A DNA stretch of 64,000 nt from Clostridium sp. KNHs214 (GCF_000744935.1 NZ_JQMW01000013.1:581291-645290); one strand, 5' to 3'; positions 9,701-18,351 are shown, numbered from the stretch's first letter. Program-made: numbers and translations. The notes: generated from the sequence alone by a model not told the origin.

Positions 9701-11559
9701 TTTGCCGTATTAATGGATGTAGCTTTTGCAAAATCCACCGATTCCTTTCCTGTTAAGCTTGGATAATTTTTCTTTACTCCTTGTAATATTAAAGCTTCAG
9801 CTCCTGATGTGTGAGGTGCAGACATAGATGTACCAGACATATTCTCATATTTATCCTTATTAACAGTTGACCATATATTTCCGCCTGGAGCCGATATTTC
9901 AGGTTTAAATTCTAGATTTGGAGCTGGACCCCAAGAAGTAAAATCAGACATATCATTTTTATCCGTATTTTCTAATGAAGTCAAGGTTCCAGGAAATTTA
10001 ACCTTTAATCCTGAAGAAACTTTTTCCTTAAGAACTAAACCATCAGCTGTTGTCATGCCTATAACTGGAATATTAACTGTTGGATCTACAAACATACCTC
10101 CAATATAGCCTTCTCTATTGTTGTAAATAATTATAGCCTTTGCGCCTGCTTTTTGAGCATTAATTTCTTTTTCTCCAAAAGTATTCGAACCTCTTTGTAC
10201 TAAAGCAATCTTTCCATTGAGATCTTTACCTTGAAAATCAGATTCTTGTCCTGAACCACAATCTACCAATTCAAGCTCTGATTTAAAAACCTCTGATGGG
10301 TTTACATTATTTACTTCATAGGTACAACTTCCATTACCACTTGTGCAAGTATACTCCATACTAAATAACATAATGTTACTATTTTCATAAGAAGCTACTT
10401 GTATGGCTTCTTTAGCAATACCTGGTGATCCTGTTATTCCTGTATCATATAAATCACCAAATTTATATGGAGCTGTATTGTATTGATAGTTTCCTGCAGA
10501 TACTACTACAGCAACTCCACTTTCAGTAGCATTTTTTATTGCCTTTTGTTCCGGCTCATCTGATTCTTGAAATCCTGAATTAGAACCAAGACTCATGTTT
10601 ATAACGTCTGCCCCATGCTTAACTGAGTCTTCAATAGCTGCCACTATATCATCAGAATATGCCCCGCCTATTTCAGGATCATTAGCAAATACTTTCATTG
10701 CAAGTAATTGACATTCTGGAGCTACACCTTGTATAGCTTCGTTTTTATCTACTTCTGTCTGGTTTCCATTAGCACCTACTATACCAGCAACATGCATTCC
10801 ATGCATATTTCCAGTATCTATTACGTTATAATTTTGTTCAGCATAATTGTAACCATAAGGTACTTTATCTGTAAAATATTTTCCAGGTCCTTGTGAATTT
10901 TTTGATTTTATTTTTGCCTGTGAAGCATCTGAAAGTTTCATATCCTTATGTCTATAGTCTATACCAGTATCTATAATAGATACTACCATGCCTTGTCCTT
11001 TATATCCATAAGAAGAACTTTGAGCCTCATAAGCTTGAGTTAAAACTTTAGCAGATGTCATATCAGGATAATACTTATTAACTAAAGTTACACTTTTTAC
11101 TTCTGGTAAAGCTTTAATTTTATAAATTTCACTCTTCTTTACCATCATGCTAAAGCCATTTAAAACTTTAGTATAAGAATTCCTAATTTTAGCACCTTCT
11201 AAATCTGCAACTTTTGACTTTACAGACTTTTGTGCATTTTGTATAAAGTTTAGCCCCTTACTACCTTTTTCCAATAAAGGCTTGTCCTTTAGCTGTACAA
11301 TAACTCTAACTGTCTCCTCAGGCTTTATACTTAGTGGTTTGTTTTCATTTAAAACAAAGCCTTTTCCGTATTTAGCCTTCAGAAAGGTTTCAATGTCTTT
11401 TTCTGAATACTTAATCCTTAACGTATTGTCAGCTGACATTTGTGCTGTATTTGTATTCTCTTGAGCTTTTACTTCCTTGCTCCCAAATCCAGACACAAAA
11501 GACATTATCATCATTGTTGTAACAAACAATGACAATAATTTTTGATTCCTTCTTTTCAT
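6790..11559 (-). CDS. Cell-wall-anchored S8 (subtilisin-type, lactocepin/C5a-peptidase-like) serine protease
   Basis: 1589 residues. In order: signal peptide (1 to about 32); propeptide-like inhibitor I9 region (about 85-165); subtilisin domain with Asp197 (IIDTGIDYRHKDM), His253 (NMHGMHVAG) and Ser of SGTSMSAPHTSGA near 578; a protease-associated domain inserted before the Ser (about 400-530); an Fn3-like region with CPEP-type strands; then at least four Ig-like repeats of about 76 residues, each beginning near KPVITV.GVE.GK.Y and ending LAGNTSEYKV. The C-terminus has a Ser/Asn-rich spacer, LVQTGG (about 1556-1561), a membrane helix and RRRKRA, a sortase signal with Val in place of the usual Pro. 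It should be exported, self-processed and wall-linked, degrading extracellular protein. Monocistronic, with a long upstream region. Confidence 0.95.
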   Translation of the reverse strand: MKRRNQKLLSLFVTTMMIMSFVSGFGSKEVKAQENTNTAQMSADNTLRIKYSEKDIETFLKAKYGKGFVLNENKPLSIKPEETVRVIVQLKDKPLLEKGSKGLNFIQNAQKSVKSKVADLEGAKIRNSYTKVLNGFSMMVKKSEIYKIKALPEVKSVTLVNKYYPDMTSAKVLTQAYEAQSSSYGYKGQGMVVSIIDTGIDYRHKDMKLSDASQAKIKSKNSQGPGKYFTDKVPYGYNYAEQNYNVIDTGNMHGMHVAGIVGANGNQTEVDKNEAIQGVAPECQLLAMKVFANDPEIGGAYSDDIVAAIEDSVKHGADVINMSLGSNSGFQESDEPEQKAIKNATESGVAVVVSAGNYQYNTAPYKFGDLYDTGITGSPGIAKEAIQVASYENSNIMLFSMEYTCTSGNGSCTYEVNNVNPSEVFKSELELVDCGSGQESDFQGKDLNGKIALVQRGSNTFGEKEINAQKAGAKAIIIYNNREGYIGGMFVDPTVNIPVIGMTTADGLVLKEKVSSGLKVKFPGTLTSLENTDKNDMSDFTSWGPAPNLEFKPEISAPGGNIWSTVNKDKYENMSGTSMSAPHTSGAEALILQGVKKNYPSLTGKESVDFAKATSINTAKTLMDKSHTAVPYSPRRQGAGLVQIVDAVNNGVTVKDDRGNAAVALKEIGKTKTFALNLKNYKDKPITFNLSDMGGVLTEQKVPFTSNMSYDVKIKDAKVTFDNSTITVPANGALKVNVTINLPDNLPEESFVEGFIKLKSNEPKDNPDLVVPYIGFYGDWSKQDIIDKPIWDKDNYLGGTRMLTLGEDGNTLYYLGVTGKDEEGNPIIEEDKIAISPNGDNQNDNIYPFLTFLRNAKSMEIKLLDKDKKLVRQLATSNHIRKNVISDPNDSGYREDMDWMWDGKIYDPSTGKMGVVKDGQYYIDYVTKVDIDNAKEKHFQIPLKIDTVAPTIEVISATKSNDSSYKLQWKVSDELSGDGKFGLVYLNGKQQDVSKITIDQNGVYSCDLILQENANNFISIGAIDYASNVGVKDVTVVQGNPSFDLKFDNLSSRMSVDYKDLTITGSVGYVPKVFKINDKDVKINKDLTFSMDVTFEEGRNLVKIYAEDFDGTVLKDFAYKVDCDITAPIIELEAPKIAEDGKVYVNNDTVNVKGKVSDNTFGYKLYVNGEQKLNIFVDGEMGNDVTERTFDYEVPVTNNSFLEIKAVDVFGHETVKNVNVVVDKEKPVITVAGVEDGKVYNNNITPKITSNKTAAITSTLDKKPYNGEEITAEGAHELVVKAVDLAGNTSEYKVNFTIDKTKPVITVTGVENGKAYSSNVIAKVSCNENAKVTTALDGKAYNGEEITAEGIHELVVTAVDLAGNTSEYKVKFTIDKTKPVITVTDVEEGKLYNKDVMPKITSSEKATITSTLDGKAYKGEKITTEGIHQLVVKAVDLAGNTSEYKVNFIIDKTFPVITVTGVEDGKVYNNKVTPVIKCDDNTAKVTVTLNGKNYDGKEIASVGDYTLIVTAKDLAGNTSSKTIKFSLKGTAASGSNSASNNNNVNGQGSQTSNNKLVQTGGRMNAPLLIAIGGVLIACGCVFIRRRKRA
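7000..7900 (-). repeat. Tandem Ig-like repeat array inside the S8 protease gene
   Basis: About four successive units of roughly 230 bp are easily aligned by the recurring LAGNTSEYKV and KPVITV motifs of the encoded protein. The arrangement suggests expansion by duplication. Such in-frame arrays usually act as stalks that hold the protease clear of the wall, and they tend to vary in copy number between strains. Confidence 0.85.
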
Positions 11560-11791
11560 AATAACCCCCCTTTTATATTTTAAAATTTTTAATAAAGCTT
11601 ATTAACTTTACTAAAAAAGTTAATCATAGTTCTAATAACGCCCCAATGAACTATATAGAAATGAATAAAATTACATATACTTATATCAATTCCATTTATT
11701 TCTATGTAAATTCTACCATATAACACATAGTTTATCAATACCTAGATAATATTAATTTTATTTACATGTTAAATATTGTATAAACATAGCA

Positions 11792-11840
11792 AAGTTCTAA
11801 ATTTAATATGAATTTTTCAATACATATTAAATTTAGAACT
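11792..11840. other. Perfect 19-bp intergenic hairpin
   Basis: AAGTTCTAAATTTAATATG pairs perfectly with its complement across a 12-base loop. No T-run follows on either strand, so it is not a standard terminator. It lies in the 850-bp gap between rsgA and the S8 protease gene, which also holds the perfect hairpin at 11977 and repeat family B copy 1. No gene was seen in the gap. Confidence 0.6.
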
Positions 11841-11976
11841 TATATTTATAGAAGCATCTACTACAGCATTCCAACTTTTAATAGAATATTAAGGCACATT
11901 AAAATAAATAATTTAAAATCAAACGTCAATTGGATAAATAAACTTAGAGTATTGATATAAGTAAGTATATAAATAA

Positions 11977-12029
11977 GGGACAGTTAAGTATTTTTGGTTA
12001 TCTATTAACCAAAAATACTTAACTGTCCC
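11977..12029. repeat. Perfect 24-bp palindrome of the GGGACAGTTAAG type (family D)
   Basis: GGGACAGTTAAGTATTTTTG and the next four bases form one arm, which is repeated in inverted form after a five-base loop (TCTAT). The outer GGGACAGTTAA motif recurs near 54933, 57023, 59213, 59338, 61034 and 62408 as GGGGACGGTTAA or its complement. It resembles the palindromes spread by REP-associated tyrosine transposases, but no such transposase lies in the window. Confidence 0.75.
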
Positions 12030-12058
12030 CATATTACCATGTTATTTAATTAAATTAT

Positions 12059-12369
12059 GATTAACCCACAATAAGTATTACATTGCTTGAATTATGAAAT
12101 TTCTCTGGAATGAGTTGCATAAGAAGCGAAGGAACTATTTAAATTTAATTTTAGAAATTCTTCTTTTAGACAGATAAAATTATCGTAACCCTTAAAAGGA
12201 CGCCAGGCTAGCGAACCTGAGGCAGGACGCTGAATGTGAGCGTTAGATAATTTTATATGGCTAAAAGATTAGAATTTCTTAAATTAAATTTATTGTTCCA
12301 AGCTCTTATGCAACTCATGGAGGAGAAATTTCATAATTCCATTACATTCTACCTTATTGTGGGTTAATC
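12059..12369. repeat. Family B long-hairpin element, copy 1
   Basis: 311 bp with inverted ends GATTAACCCACAATAAG / CTTATTGTGGGTTAATC. Nested inner arms include GAAATTTCTCC / GGAGAAATTTC and GATAAAATTATC / GATAATTTTAT. A near-identical copy lies at 58031-58343 and an internally deleted one at 28496-28665. There is no coding capacity. It sits just downstream of rsgA. Confidence 0.85.
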
Positions 12370-12413
12370 AAATTATATATTGATAATTACCATAAATCTA
12401 AAGAGCTGCTGAC

Positions 12414-13487
12414 TCATATTATTTCTACAAAATCCTTTTTATAATTGTTTTTCTTTGTCCTACCCTTTTTAGATTCCTTAAGCTTTCTTATCTTTTCCTT
12501 TTTAGCCATGAACTCCGCTTCTTTTTTTAATTTAATATAACTTTTATATCTCTCTTCAGATATTATCCCTGTACTAATAGCTTCTTTTACAGCACAGCCA
12601 GGCTCTTCATTATGAGTGCAGTTTCCAAACTTACAATTAATCGTTAATTGTTCTATATCCTTAAAAGCACTTTCTATTCCATCCTCTATATCCATAATAG
12701 AAAGTTCTCTCATACCAGGAGTATCTATAACTACTCCTCCCTCAGGAATCACTATCAATTCCCTATAAGTAGTGGTATGTCTTCCCCTTCCATCACTTTC
12801 TCTAATTTCTGAAACCTTCATCTTTTCATATCCCAGAAGTTTATTTATAAGAGTAGACTTTCCAACACCAGATGAACCTATAAACGCCACTGTTTTCCCC
12901 TTAGTAATATATTCCTTAACTTTATCTATACCTTCATTAGTCAAGCTACTTACCACTAATATATCTACACCAATTGCTACCTTTGAAACCTCTAGTAGTT
13001 TTTCATCTAAATCCTCACATAAATCAGACTTTGTAAGCAGTACAATGGGCTTTGCGCCACTATCCCATGCAGTACTTATATATCTTTCAAGTCTTCTTAA
13101 ATTAAAATTATCATTAAGAGACATAGTTATTAATGCAGTATCTATATTTACAGCTATGATCTGTTCTTCATATTTAATTCCAGCAACTTTTCTTGAAAAT
13201 TTACTGCATCTTTTGAGTATCCCTTGAATTATAGCCTCTCCTTGAGAATCCTCATCTCTATCCATAGCTACCCAATCTCCTACTGCTGGATAAGACGCTA
13301 TACTACAGGCATTATACATTATTTTACCTGAAACTCTAGCACTTATAACTCCTTTTTCTGTAATGACTTTATAATAATTTTTTTGCTCACAAGCCACTCT
13401 ACCTAAATACATACCCTCATATAAATTTTTAAATTCTTTTATTGTATTATCCTTTAATCCCAATTCTTTTAAATTAAATTTATTCAA
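12414..13487 (-). CDS. rsgA: Ribosome small-subunit-dependent GTPase A (RsgA/YjeQ)
   Basis: A circularly permuted GTPase that acts late in 30S ribosomal subunit assembly. Domains in order are an N-terminal OB-fold, the permuted G domain (G4 LLTKSD precedes G1 GSSGVGKSTLINK, then G3 DTPG) and a C-terminal zinc motif CKFGNCTHNEEPGC, followed by a Lys-rich tail (KKGRTKKNNYKK). I start it at TTG 13487, which has GGAGG eight bases upstream (357 residues). An in-frame ATG at 13526 lies directly on the T-run of an intrinsic terminator and has no ribosome site. The protein is longer than the usual ~290-residue RsgA and may be the second paralogue found in some clostridia. A leader ORF and terminator precede it (13532-13720). 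Confidence 0.93.
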   Translation of the reverse strand: MNKFNLKELGLKDNTIKEFKNLYEGMYLGRVACEQKNYYKVITEKGVISARVSGKIMYNACSIASYPAVGDWVAMDRDEDSQGEAIIQGILKRCSKFSRKVAGIKYEEQIIAVNIDTALITMSLNDNFNLRRLERYISTAWDSGAKPIVLLTKSDLCEDLDEKLLEVSKVAIGVDILVVSSLTNEGIDKVKEYITKGKTVAFIGSSGVGKSTLINKLLGYEKMKVSEIRESDGRGRHTTTYRELIVIPEGGVVIDTPGMRELSIMDIEDGIESAFKDIEQLTINCKFGNCTHNEEPGCAVKEAISTGIISEERYKSYIKLKKEAEFMAKKEKIRKLKESKKGRTKKNNYKKDFVEII

Positions 13488-13531
13488 ATTCCATTCCTCC
13501 ATATTAAAATAGTGTATTTTGGGCATAAAAA

Positions 13532-13565
13532 TACCCTGAAGTCTTGCTTCTGCTACTCCAGGGTA
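13532..13565 (-). terminator. Intrinsic terminator / possible attenuator just upstream of rsgA
   Basis: TACCCTG pairs with CAGGGTA, extended by GAGT/ACTT to about 11 bp, and on the minus strand is followed by ATTTTT. It lies between the 28-codon ORF and the rsgA start, only 45 bases before the TTG start. A transcript from the small ORF would have to read through it to reach rsgA. Confidence 0.75.
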
Positions 13566-13633
13566 ATATACACAATAATAATATGAGAATTATCTGAATA
13601 AGATTTTATACCTCTTAATAATCCAAACATAAT

Positions 13634-13720
13634 TTAATCATTAATGGATAAAACATAATTTACCCAAGGAGCAGCCCCTATGAAATTTTTCATTAATAAA
13701 AACTCTCTCATTTTTTTCAT
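13634..13720 (-). CDS. 28-residue peptide (possible leader peptide of rsgA)
   Basis: The ORF starts MKKMREFLLMKNF and ends VNYVLSIND. It has AAAGGAGTG nine bases before the ATG. It is basic at the N-terminus, then hydrophobic. It lies upstream of rsgA on the same strand, with an intrinsic terminator between them. Two explanations fit: a stand-alone small peptide with its own terminator, or a leader peptide whose translation controls read-through into rsgA. I do not recognise a family. A shorter overlapping ATG two bases after the GGAG is too close to be used. Confidence 0.5.
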   Translation of the reverse strand: MKKMREFLLMKNFIGAAPWVNYVLSIND

Positions 13721-13847
13721 AAGACATCACTCCTTTCAAAAATTATAAAAATATCACAAATCTATTATATCACCAATATAAGTAAAAAACAACATGAAAT
13801 TCATTTTCATCATATTGCATGAAATGATTTTCATCACCTTACATAGT

Positions 13848-14009
13848 TAGGCACATTCAAATAAATAACAAGTCAGTATGCTAGTCTGTTTTGCGTCATA
13901 CTGCGCCATCAGAACACGTCCATATTCCTACCAAAGGCGGAACCTGTTTCCTTATATGACACAAAATATACCAGCATCTTTGACCTGTTATTTCTTTTCA
14001 TGTCCCTTA
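13848..14009. repeat. Family C inverted-repeat element, copy 1
   Basis: About 160 bp with imperfect inverted ends: GGCACATTCAAATAAATAAC on the left and its relaxed complement (GTTATTTCTTTTCATGTCC) on the right. Inside is the family core CCTACCAAAGGCGGAACCTG. Related copies lie at 18804-18877 (core deleted), 25380-25561 and 52654-52790 (inverted). It ends exactly at the stop codon of the anti-sigma gene (14010). Confidence 0.8.
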
Positions 14010-15455
14010 TTATTTATTAAGTTCAATTTTAAACTTCAAATCTTCTCTCACTTCCACATTAGAAAGATCACTTGTACAAATGCTATATTTTTGTTCAGGC
14101 TTTAAAGCTTCATATACTACAGTATATTCATTAGGCTTTTCTGGGTTCATTGCTGCTAAAGGTATTTTTACCTCAACTCTTTCTCCGCGCTGATCCTTTA
14201 TATAAACTTCAGAGGATTGAAGATATGGTGCTTTTCCCTTTACTGTAAAATTAACTATAGTCTTATCATCTTCTACCTTTATATTATTCACTACAACTTT
14301 TCCCATTTTACCTTGAGAAAGTTCTTTAGGATATGCTCCATCTATAATGCTACTAACCTCTTTAAATTCATACCCCTCCTTATTTATCTTTGTAATTTCT
14401 TTACCATTTTTATAAGAACCTATTACACTGCCTTTATAAGGATTAATTTTACATGGTACAACAGTCAAATACTTAGGAATATGATTCAATCTATTATATT
14501 GCATTTGAGATTCAAAAGTTGCCTTATTCATATCAATGTTTCCACCGCCCATACTCTTTGATACAATTTGCTCTCCCTTGTCATCATAAACAATCCAATA
14601 AAAATAATCAAACACCCCAACATTAAATGGATTTTTAAAACTTTCATCTTTATAATTTCCATTTACTGAAATATAAGTTCCCATTGGAGAAACAGTAACC
14701 TTATTTACATTTACTGTACTCTGTGGAAAATCCACTTTAGTATTTGGTTTAAACGTAACACTTTCTTTATATATTTCATCCTTTGAAGTGGTAAAAGCTA
14801 AATTCCACTTTCCCTTTACATCGCCTATTTCATCTATATTAAGATTAATTTTGCATTTTTTAGGAATTTGAAATGGGCTAATACTAAGCTCTTCCCTACC
14901 AACATAAGTATTATTATCTATATACTGTCCCACACTACTTCCACTTGATGAGAAATATTTATTATTTATTTCTAAAAATCTTCCCAAACCAACTCCATGT
15001 AAATCTTTAATTTTTTTATCACTTTTTATAGTATAACTTAATATCATTTTTGAATCATCAGCTATTATATCGTTTAACGTAAATGTCACTCCATTATCCT
15101 TAATACTCTTATTTATTACCTCAGAATATTTACTATTTTCTTCATAAACACCCATATTTGCATTAAGTGCTTGTATAATAGAATTAAGAATTGGTACATC
15201 CTTAGCAAAAGATGGCGCCGCCTTTCCTACACCTATTAAACATACCAAACTTATAGCTGCTACTGCAGAACCATACTTTAATATGGATTTTTTCTTTTTA
15301 TTTCTCATTTTTTTGCGAAGACTTTTCTTTATTCTCTCCTTTTGAATAGTACCTACCTCTTCAGACTTATCCTCAAACTCACTTTCGTCTATTTCTATTT
15401 CATTAAACAATTTATATAAATCTTTTTCTTGTAGTATTAAATCATTTTTATCCAT
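14010..15455 (-). CDS. DUF4179 anti-sigma-factor-type membrane protein
   Basis: 481 residues from the ATG at 15455. The N-terminal ~70 residues are cytoplasmic and acidic, followed by a very basic patch (KKSLRKKMRNKKKK) and one membrane helix near 80-100. An extracellular DUF4179-type beta-rich domain and a second C-terminal beta domain follow. The preceding gene encodes an ECF sigma factor; its stop codon is two bases before this ATG, and GGAGAGG inside the sigma gene is the ribosome site. By analogy with such pairs, the protein holds the sigma factor at the membrane until an envelope signal releases it. A longer ATG at 15479 would overlap the sigma gene and has no better ribosome site. Confidence 0.85.
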   Translation of the reverse strand: MDKNDLILQEKDLYKLFNEIEIDESEFEDKSEEVGTIQKERIKKSLRKKMRNKKKKSILKYGSAVAAISLVCLIGVGKAAPSFAKDVPILNSIIQALNANMGVYEENSKYSEVINKSIKDNGVTFTLNDIIADDSKMILSYTIKSDKKIKDLHGVGLGRFLEINNKYFSSSGSSVGQYIDNNTYVGREELSISPFQIPKKCKINLNIDEIGDVKGKWNLAFTTSKDEIYKESVTFKPNTKVDFPQSTVNVNKVTVSPMGTYISVNGNYKDESFKNPFNVGVFDYFYWIVYDDKGEQIVSKSMGGGNIDMNKATFESQMQYNRLNHIPKYLTVVPCKINPYKGSVIGSYKNGKEITKINKEGYEFKEVSSIIDGAYPKELSQGKMGKVVVNNIKVEDDKTIVNFTVKGKAPYLQSSEVYIKDQRGERVEVKIPLAAMNPEKPNEYTVVYEALKPEQKYSICTSDLSNVEVREDLKFKIELNK

Positions 15456-15457
15456 AA

Positions 15458-16018
15458 CTATACCTCTCCTTCCAAACATACAATCTTTTCTTTTAAGAAA
15501 TTTCGTCCTCTTGAAAGTCTTTTATCTATTAAATTTCTATTTACTCCAAAATCTTTTGCTATATCCTCTATTTTCTCACAAAGAAAGTACCTTCTTATGA
15601 ATATCTCCTTATCTTCTTTCTTCATACTATTTATTGCTTTCATAAGTTCTTCTTTATCCTCTTTTAATATTATGGTTTCCTCTGTATTTCCATCATCACT
15701 TAGTGAATAATCATCTATACATTCAACAATACTATGCTTAAATAATTTTCTCTTATAGTCTATAGCCTTATATTTTGATATAGCTGTTATCCAATACTTA
15801 AAATTTCCCTTCTCCTCATCAAAGCTTTGGATATTACTCCACATAGACCAAAATATATCATTCACGCATTCCTCCACATATTGTGAATGAAAACTTGAAT
15901 TCAAAACACTACGCACAACCTTGAATGCCAAATTACTATAATTATCCACAACATAATCCAAAGCCTTTGGGTTTCTATTTCTCATTTGCTTTATAAAGTT
16001 TTTCTCATCTACAATCAT
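15458..16018 (-). CDS. ECF-type RNA polymerase sigma factor
   Basis: 186 residues. Region 2 covers about residues 10-95, with the -10 recognition part near FWSMWSNIQSFDEEKGNFKY and WITAISKYKAIDYKRK. Region 4 covers about 120-180, with a helix-turn-helix near KIEDIAKDFGVNRNLIDKRL. AGGAGGT lies directly before the ATG. It is co-transcribed with the DUF4179 protein at a 2-base spacing, the standard sigma/anti-sigma arrangement. It probably directs its own operon plus envelope-stress genes; no duplicated promoter motif was identified to define the regulon. Confidence 0.92.
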   Translation of the reverse strand: MIVDEKNFIKQMRNRNPKALDYVVDNYSNLAFKVVRSVLNSSFHSQYVEECVNDIFWSMWSNIQSFDEEKGNFKYWITAISKYKAIDYKRKLFKHSIVECIDDYSLSDDGNTEETIILKEDKEELMKAINSMKKEDKEIFIRRYFLCEKIEDIAKDFGVNRNLIDKRLSRGRNFLKEKIVCLEGEV

Positions 16019-16127
16019 GTCTGTACCTCCTTGAGAAGCTTCTCATAACATAATACGAAGGGACTTATGCTTTTCTGACATTAGTATATCAAAAAAATTA
16101 AAATACTTAGAATATATTTTAAAGCAA

Positions 16128-16862
16128 GTGCAATAAGAAAAATATGTCTTTAAGTCCACAATAAATATATTTTCTTAGACTATTCGCAATACGCCAAGAA
16201 ATTCTAATGTTTTTAAATTTCAATACCCTAAAGCTTTCAAACTCGTTTCTAACGGCGCTCAAACATGAAAGCTTCTTAACGGGTATTGAAATTTGAAAAC
16301 AAAGAATTTCTAAAGCTAGCTCAATAGTCTAAAAAATATATTCATTGTTACCTTAAAGACATATTTTTCGGTTCATGCATAAGCTATCAAAGGGAAAGAG
16401 TAGCCGACTAAAGGATTATTTTCCTCCGCTTCGCTATGGAAAATCTTTAATTTATAAATGAGAAAGCGCTCATAATATTTTTTAGGCGTAGCCTTTCGTT
16501 TAGCACCTAGTCTCTAATCACCGGGCTACAAATGGATTAGTAGTAATTTTAATTTAAAAAATAATGTAACTCTTGAAATTCATATGCTAAATCCGAGTTC
16601 TTAACCATATCTTCGTATTTATGCTGGCTTCCGCCAATAAAAGATTTTTAAAGCGATAAAGAGAAAAGCTAAAACTATTTCATTGAATGAAATAATTTTA
16701 GCTTATGCATGAACCAAAAACCATACTTTAAGGGAGTGAAAAAATTGGAATTGGGGACTACGAAACTAGCTTTAGAAGTTCTTAGCGTATTGTGATTAGT
16801 CCCAAATTACAATTTTTTTCACGGACTTAAAGTGTGGTTTTTCTTACGGCACTTACATCAAA
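16128..16862. repeat. Family A composite long-hairpin element, copy 2
   Basis: About 735 bp with the same inverted ends as copy 1 (left GTGCAATAAGAAAAATATG, right complement GTGCCGTAAGAAAAACCAC). The left hairpin (16133-16372) is almost identical to that at 1240-1490. The right hairpin (16718-16860) is an internally deleted version of that at 2047-2290, and the centre is rearranged. It fills the 850-bp gap between the sigma and MFS genes and ends 11 bases before the MFS stop codon. Confidence 0.8.
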
Positions 16863-16873
16863 ATTTTCTTATT

Positions 16874-18115
16874 CTATGCCTCTTCCACTTCCACACTGTT
16901 GTCTTCTAACTTCTTAAGCACCTTCATAAACATGGAGGATATAAGAGCCACTGCCCCCAATATAAACCAGGACTTTTGGACACTTATATACATCAAAACC
17001 TTTCCCATAACCACAGGACTTACTATATATCCTAAGCCCATTATAAGTGGAAGTACTCCACTCATTCTTCCTCTATGAGAAATAGGAGTGTGATTAGCTA
17101 TAAATGGCATAACACTTATAGATAAAATTATTTCTCCTACAGTAAACACAAAAACAGATATGAAGAAAAATGTCATGCTGTTTACCAACCCAAGCATTCC
17201 AAAACCTACAGTATAAAATATGCCTCCATATACTATACTAGTTAAGTTTTCTGTTTTATTTAAAAGCTTTGTAATTAATGGCGTCATAATCATAACTACA
17301 ATTCCGTTAAAACTGGCTAAGTATCCATAATATTTTGATCCTAGGGCTCCATAAGTCTGTGAAACTTGAAGAGGAAACATAAATCCCCATTGGTTATAAA
17401 CAAAATTGTATCCAAATGTTATAATAGCAAAATACAATAAAATTTTTCTATTCCATAAAACTTTAAATATAGAACCTTCCTCTTTCTTTTCAAGTTTTCT
17501 ACTCTCATCAGCTATATCTTCCTTTGTAAGATGAATGGTTTCCTTAACAAAGAAAAATATAAGTCCTAAACCAATAAGTGCTGTTAAAGCGTCCCCTATA
17601 AATACCCATTTAAGATGATTTTCAAACAAAAGTCCTCCAATTACAGGACCTACAGCAAATCCAATATTCCATCCCATATAATCAAGAGCATAAGCTGCAT
17701 TTCTATTCTTTGGTTCTGTCAAGTCTGCTATAATAGAATCATGTGCAGGCCCTGCAAATCCCATGACAGCACCTGCTATCATAAGCACATATATCATATA
17801 TATATTAGGTTTCATAAATCCACATACTATATATAGAAAACAAGCTAAACTTTCAAATATAATTATCATTTTCTTTCTTCCAATGGTGTCTGCAAGTTTT
17901 CCCCCAATTACACCCGTTGGCATAAATAACATTCCTGATATACTCATATAAAAACCTGCTGCTTCTGTTGAAAGTCCTATCTTCTTAGTTAAGATAAGTG
18001 TCATCAATGGTCCTACAAAACATCCCATAGCATTTATAATTTTAGATGCAAATATTACATATATCTCGCTGGGCAGTCCCCTGTACGGTTCTAAAAGTTT
18101 CTTTAAATAATTCAT
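16874..18115 (-). CDS. Major facilitator superfamily transporter (multidrug-efflux type)
   Basis: 413 residues from the ATG at 18115, which has AAGGGGGA eight bases upstream. Twelve membrane segments are apparent. The MFS loop 2-3 signature is present as GGKLADTIGRKKMI near residue 75, and loop 6-7 is charged (VKETIHLTKEDIADESRK). The family exports drugs or metabolites by proton antiport, but the substrate cannot be read from the sequence. An in-frame GTG at 18214 would add 33 residues that look unlike a transporter N-terminus. The gene has its own promoter-like sequence at 18352-18381, and an intrinsic terminator lies between that promoter and the start, which suggests regulation by read-through. 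Confidence 0.88.
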   Translation of the reverse strand: MNYLKKLLEPYRGLPSEIYVIFASKIINAMGCFVGPLMTLILTKKIGLSTEAAGFYMSISGMLFMPTGVIGGKLADTIGRKKMIIIFESLACFLYIVCGFMKPNIYMIYVLMIAGAVMGFAGPAHDSIIADLTEPKNRNAAYALDYMGWNIGFAVGPVIGGLLFENHLKWVFIGDALTALIGLGLIFFFVKETIHLTKEDIADESRKLEKKEEGSIFKVLWNRKILLYFAIITFGYNFVYNQWGFMFPLQVSQTYGALGSKYYGYLASFNGIVVMIMTPLITKLLNKTENLTSIVYGGIFYTVGFGMLGLVNSMTFFFISVFVFTVGEIILSISVMPFIANHTPISHRGRMSGVLPLIMGLGYIVSPVVMGKVLMYISVQKSWFILGAVALISSMFMKVLKKLEDNSVEVEEA

Positions 18116-18268
18116 TATAAATTCCCCCTTTTGTGCATATAAAGTTTTAATAATCTTAATTGTCATAATTTTTATTGTAATAAATCTATCCCCATGATAA
18201 ATTTTGATATCCACCTCTTCTCTCTAACTCTATAAATTACAAAATCTAAAATAATATTAATATATAAA

Positions 18269-18305
18269 AAACCCCTCAGTACAACGTTGCTATACTGAAG
18301 GGTTT
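18269..18305 (-). terminator. Intrinsic terminator in the leader of the MFS gene
   Basis: AAACCCTTCAGTA pairs with TACTGAGGGGTTT (13 bp including one G-U pair) and is followed on the minus strand by TTTATAT. It lies about 150 bases before the MFS start codon and downstream of the promoter-like sequence at 18352-18381. Confidence 0.8.
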
Positions 18306-18351
18306 AATATCGTAAAATTCTTCTTATTCCTAAACGCTCATTAACACTAAT

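Noticed and set aside
13634..13720. Alternative frame from the ATG two bases after GGAG
   Set aside because: Spacing to the ribosome site is too short; the chosen ATG has nine bases.
16025..16873. Gene in the 850-bp gap between the sigma and MFS genes
   Set aside because: The gap is filled by the family A element and carries no frame with a ribosome site.
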